64,000 bases of DNA from Emiliania huxleyi CCMP1516 (lineage: Eukaryota; Haptophyta; Isochrysidales; Noelaerhabdaceae), in NCBI RefSeq assembly GCF_000372725.1, contig NW_005196021.1, forward strand, positions 882,123 to 946,122, given 5' to 3'. Under the pieces are notes generated by a model. That model was not told the origin of the DNA. It searched no databases and was given only the letters and a program-made list of their open reading frames with translations. The translations under genes were made by a program, and so were the position numbers. The number at the start of each line of letters is the position of its first letter. Positions within the stretch are counted from its first letter, which is position 1. This document shows positions 60,976-64,000 of the stretch, piece after piece.

Positions 60976-61744
60976 AGGCCTTCAATTCATGTTTAAAGCC
61001 TTGTCCCACTTATCAAATTTGTTTTGCAACAACAACCATACACTTATCAAATTTGTCGAGGCGAGAGTACTCGCGTCTCGCCCGAATGACGGCGTTTTTC
61101 ATATTTCTCATCCTATTACACTACTAGTACACCGACCTACCCGGGTACCGGCGTACCGCGCACGATGCCCCGGTGCGACACGCCGCGTGCCGTGAACACG
61201 CGCTGCGCTGGTCTCTGGACACACAAAACTGTCGCAGCTCGGCAGCTCCGCTCTAGTTTTTGAGCTCCTAGTTTTTGATCATGGCACTCAGGGCGGCCAT
61301 ACACCCAGCGGAAATGGCGGCGGCGATCGGGATCGTGGCGACCCAGGTCACGGCAATCTTGGCAAAGGACCGCAGTCGGACCCCGAGCAGCCCGCCTTGG
61401 CCATGCGCTCCCGTGCGCTGTCATATGAGGAGGCGTGCACGGGGGCGTGCCCCCGGAGCACCGCTCCCGTGCGCTGTCATATGAGGAGGCGTGCACGGGG
61501 GCGTGCCCTTGGGCTCAACCCAGTTTTCCGGAAAACAAAAAGGAAAACAGAGGGTCCCCAGCACTTTGCGTTTCCGGAAATTTCCAGGGAAAACAGAGGG
61601 TGTTTGGTGCTCCATTCTGGAAACTCGCGAGTTTCCCTGAGTCTGAGAGCTGGTCTGGGGCAAAATCTGAGGCAAAATTGAGGAAATCGACAAAATACCC
61701 AGGCGGTCGCAGGGTAAATTCCAGGTATACACGGGTCACCTCAG
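60976..61744. other. Intergenic region with a tandem repeat and R6
   Basis: 61405-61510 holds two copies of a 54-bp unit (CCCGTGCGCTGTCATATGAG, GAGGCGTGCACGGGGGCGTG). 61600-61735 is R6 (GGGGCAAAATCTGAGGCAAA). Upstream exons of the next gene must lie here or further left, but none is recognised. Confidence 0.55.
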
Positions 61745-62466
61745 CAACGTTGACGGCCGAGCGAAAGTCGCTCCTTGAGCGGCTTGGCTTCAATGTTCTG
61801 CGCATTCCGCCAGTCTATACCGACAGGAATTGCGTCCAGCATCGTGTCCGCCTGATTGAAGGCGCCGCTTTCCTCTCTCCGACGGGGGCTTACTTCAGGC
61901 TGCTATCCATCCCTATGGGCGAGAGCCCTCAAGTCACCGGCATCTTCGCCGCCCATGTCCAGGCTCTGCGCGTCGCTTCGAGGTCTGCCGGCCCATCGAT
62001 GATCATGGAGAGCGACTGGTCCATCTCAGAAGATGAGGCCGAGCAGGCGAATTCGAGCTTTGCCAGCCGCGCCGCACAACTCGACGAGATTGTGCAGAGC
62101 GTCCACGCTGATGGCCCCTATGACTTGGTCTCTGTCGGGTTTTGCCGCTATGGACGGAAGGCGTCTGTCATCAATCTCGCGCACCCGCTGTGCCTCACAG
62201 CGTTCATCGTCCACCCAAAGGTGGCAGGGTACCTTGCTGAGGTTTTGAGCGCGTGCACGTGGAAAATTCCCATCGACTGGTTTCCAGCGCTCCTGTGCAA
62301 CCAGAAGAAGCTGCGCTGCCGCGTTCACTACGAGAGGACGCGATCTGGCACATTTGGGCAGGGCATGTTCCAGCAGCATCGTACCAAGTATGGCGGGGTG
62401 CACGCCGGCGGGGGCTGGCCAAAGTCCGTCGCTGGCAGGGCCGGCAGAGTGACGGCGGGCCCGTGA
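61745..62466 (+). CDS. GT25-like glycosyltransferase, 5' exon(s) not found
   Basis: Open frame of about 240 codons after an acceptor (GGGTCACCTCAG). It shows the layout of glycosyltransferase family 25 (LPS/collagen galactosyltransferase type): ERKSLLERLGFNVLRIPPVY, GIFAAHVQALRVASRSAGPS and MIMESDWSISEDE at the acidic metal/donor site (usually LEDD). It continues YDLVSVGFCRYGRKASVINL, AHPLCLTAFIVHPKVAGYLA and IPIDWFPALLCNQ, ending GTFGQGMFQQHRTKYGG. The missing start would carry the NLD.R motif and probably a signal anchor. Repeat R6 lies directly before the exon and is probably part of its upstream intron or flank. It adds sugars to a secreted protein or glycan; the donor and acceptor are unknown. 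Confidence 0.62.
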
Positions 62467-62524
62467 CAGGACCGATCGTGGGGGTGCTGCTCGTTTCGAC
62501 GTGTTTTGATGGGTTCCTTTTTCT

Positions 62525-62725
62525 AAATGCGCCGTAAATGTGCTGTGAGAGCGAGGTGTTCTTATATTCTTTTTAGCCAGTCCCGTGCCCAGTGAGCAGT
62601 GTTGTCCGAGGGAGTTTTCTTGTAAAATTCTTTTTACGAGAATTATTTTGAGATTTGTGCGAGGGAGTTTAAAGGTAAAATTATTATGCTGGAGTGCCAG
62701 TGCGCGCCAGTCCCGTGCCTAGTAA
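62525..62725 (+). repeat. Repeat R1, two to three units
   Basis: CAGTCCCGTGCCCAGTGAGC, GTCCGAGGGAGTTTTCTTGT, AAAATTCTTTTTACG and TGCCAGTGCGCGCCAGTCCC, about 160-360 bp upstream of the next start. Confidence 0.75.
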
Positions 62726-62885
62726 AGAAGAAGAAAAAACGCATGCAGACAAAAGAGAGAAACAAAACCCTTTCCGCGCGTTGGGCTCCGCAGGCTGGAG
62801 GCCATCTGGAGGCCATCCCGGCGCTGGCTAGAGGCGTCTGTTGGTGGCGAGGCTGGCCGTTAGTCGCTTCGGCAGCACAGACTGA

Positions 62886-64000
62886 ATGACGGAGGACTCT
62901 GGCCTGGATGAGGAGAGTCGCCGCCTAATCGAGCTGCTCATCGAGGAGAAGCGGCGGATACTGGCGAGCGTGCCAGCAGCAAAGGGCATGCCGCAGCCGC
63001 CTCAATCGCCGCCGCCACCTCCGCAGCACCAGCCACCAGCGCCGCCGCCGCCGCCGTCGCAGCCACAGCAAGGGCAGCCGGCACCGCAGATGCCGCCGCC
63101 GCCGCCTCTTCCGCCGCCGCCACCTCTACCACCGCCGCCACCTCCACAGCAGTCGCCGTCATCACCGCAGGAGGCGCCAGCACCGCAGCCGGCCGCACCG
63201 CCGCCGCCGCCGCCGCAGCCTTCGCCACTACCTCCGCAGCCGTCGCCGCCGCCACCCCACCCGTCGTCCCCGCCGCCACCACCGCAGCAGCAGCAGCAAC
63301 CGCCGGGCGAGTCGAGGTCCTGCCAGGATCTGGACGCCGCACCAGCCGCGCCGGCGTCGGCGGCGCGGTCGGCGGGCTCGCGCGTGCGCAGCGAGCGGTC
63401 GTCGTCGATCCCGCGCAACAGCCGCAGCGAGTTTTACGAGCGCAACTTGCGATGGCACGCCGCGCGCGAGTCTCTCCGCCTCTCGAAGCGGCGCGCAGAC
63501 TGCCGTAGCCCGGCCGTCAGACGAGAAGTCTCGCGGAGCCGTCTTGGAGCCGCCACCCATAGGCGCGCCGCCGAGGCTGCCGAGCTGGCGCCCTGCACCT
63601 TCCGACCCGCACCCTCTCCCCGCACGGCGCCGCACTCGCTGCGTCGCTCGCAGTCCGAGAGCGCGCTGAGGCAGGCGCGGCGGCAACGCGCACGGCACCA
63701 CCACCACCTCAGACCGCCCCACGAGGCACTTGTGACTGAGCTTGCGCCCGTCGAGCGGAACAGGGGAGGCCGGCGCACGAGCGGCTGCACCGGCCGGACG
63801 AGCGGGCCCGCAAGCTCGACGAGCTCGAGCGGCGCAGGCGAGGCCGCGGACCTCGGCAACTCTCGGCACATCTCGGCGCGGTCTCGGCCGATTTCGGCGC
63901 GGTCTCGGCGCGGTCTCGGCGCGGTCGCGGCGCGGTCGCGGCGCGGTCTCGGCGCGGTCTCGGCCGATCTCGGCCGATCTCGGCCGATCTCGGCCGATCT
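62886..64000 (+). CDS. Proline/glutamine-rich protein with a CTFRP motif, 3' partial
   Basis: ATG at 62886, open to the window end. An acidic helical start (MTEDSGLDEESRRLIELLIE, EKRRILASVP) is followed by about 110 residues of PPPPP/PQQ sequence. Then comes a basic part with SIPRNSRSEFYERNLRWHAA, RESLRLSKRRADC and ELAPCTFRPAPSPRT. The YERN..W...RE..RL plus CTFRP pattern is typical of long, helical, often cytoskeletal or flagellar proteins of protists. After about 63770 the frame becomes low complexity, while the next frame reads AHERLHRPDERARKLDELER, which suits the family better. So a short intron, frameshift or sequence error is likely there. The function is unknown. The minus-strand frames over this region are Gly/Ala-rich shadows. 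Confidence 0.6.
   Translation, partial: MTEDSGLDEESRRLIELLIEEKRRILASVPAAKGMPQPPQSPPPPPQHQPPAPPPPPSQPQQGQPAPQMPPPPPLPPPPPLPPPPPPQQSPSSPQEAPAPQPAAPPPPPPQPSPLPPQPSPPPPHPSSPPPPPQQQQQPPGESRSCQDLDAAPAAPASAARSAGSRVRSERSSSIPRNSRSEFYERNLRWHAARESLRLSKRRADCRSPAVRREVSRSRLGAATHRRAAEAAELAPCTFRPAPSPRTAPHSLRRSQSESALRQARRQRARHHHHLRPPHEALVTELAPVERNRGGRRTSGCTGRTSGPASSTSSSGAGEAADLGNSRHISARSRPISARSRRGLGAVAARSRRGLGAVSADLGRSRPISAD
63865..64000. repeat. CGGCGCGGTCT / CTCGGCCGAT minisatellite at right edge
   Basis: CTCGGCGCGGT (11 bp) and TCTCGGCCGA (10 bp) units alternate to the end of the window. Similar TCGGCCGCATC units fill a bestrophin intron (40560-40656). Confidence 0.9.

Noticed and set aside
61405-61510. 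Two identical 54-bp direct repeats considered as long terminal repeats or an attachment site pair
   Set aside because: They are adjacent tandem copies with no element between them.
63002-63418. Gly/Ala-rich minus-strand frames considered as glycine-rich proteins
   Set aside because: They are the complement of the PPPPP/PQQ coding tract of the plus-strand gene.

Overview
The window is 64 kb of GC-rich nuclear DNA from a unicellular alga. I infer a haptophyte such as Emiliania, Chrysochromulina or Prymnesium. The reasons are spliceosomal introns in high-GC coding sequence, a eukaryotic RNA polymerase II subunit, many secretory-pathway sugar, sulfate and ester enzymes, proline-rich surface proteins and a plastid-type leader motif (TLRGG). 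Of the 18 introns whose boundaries I could fix by keeping a conserved reading frame, 8 begin with GC rather than GT. An unusually high share of GC-AG introns is, as far as I know, a feature of some haptophytes. No organism name can be proved from the window alone.

Left part (1-17 kb): the 3' part of an acetylornithine-type aminotransferase runs off the left edge. It is followed by an SPP-rich type II membrane protein and an acyltransferase-3-like/beta-propeller membrane protein (both minus strand), RPB9 (plus), a PAPS-dependent sulfotransferase (plus), a PC-esterase (TBL-like) gene broken by a 754-bp transposon with 26-bp inverted ends, and an RBR ubiquitin ligase (minus). Middle (17-32 kb): a 2.5-kb repeat-rich block bounded by 26-bp inverted repeats with another element nested in it, a six-exon SGNH hydrolase, a Q-rich membrane protein, a YVH1/DUSP12-like protein that has lost its phosphatase signature, a second sulfotransferase and an arylsulfatase. 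Next (32-45 kb): a glycosyltransferase fragment, a long intronless HrpB-type helicase with a leader, a four-exon bestrophin and a small leader-bearing membrane protein. Right part (45-64 kb): an MGC-acylated protein, a BTB protein with one propeller exon, a PTGR-like reductase, a six-exon 1,626-residue ankyrin/VWA/alpha-kinase/KH protein, a GT25-like glycosyltransferase and a 3'-partial proline-rich protein.

About half of the window is non-coding. It is crowded with short dispersed repeats, four copies of one inverted-repeat DNA transposon family, foldback palindromes and minisatellites. Several repeat families lie just 5' of unrelated genes. A 76-bp identical block lies upstream of both the sulfatase and the bestrophin. 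A 5' module (flank plus signal-anchor codons) is shared by the PC-esterase and the Q-rich membrane protein.

Functionally, sulfotransferases, a sulfatase, PC-esterase- and SGNH-type esterases, an O-acyltransferase-like segment and glycosyltransferases point to building and editing sulfated or acylated surface polysaccharide. That theme is inference from families. The most unusual single gene is the alpha-kinase fusion at 55285-60765.
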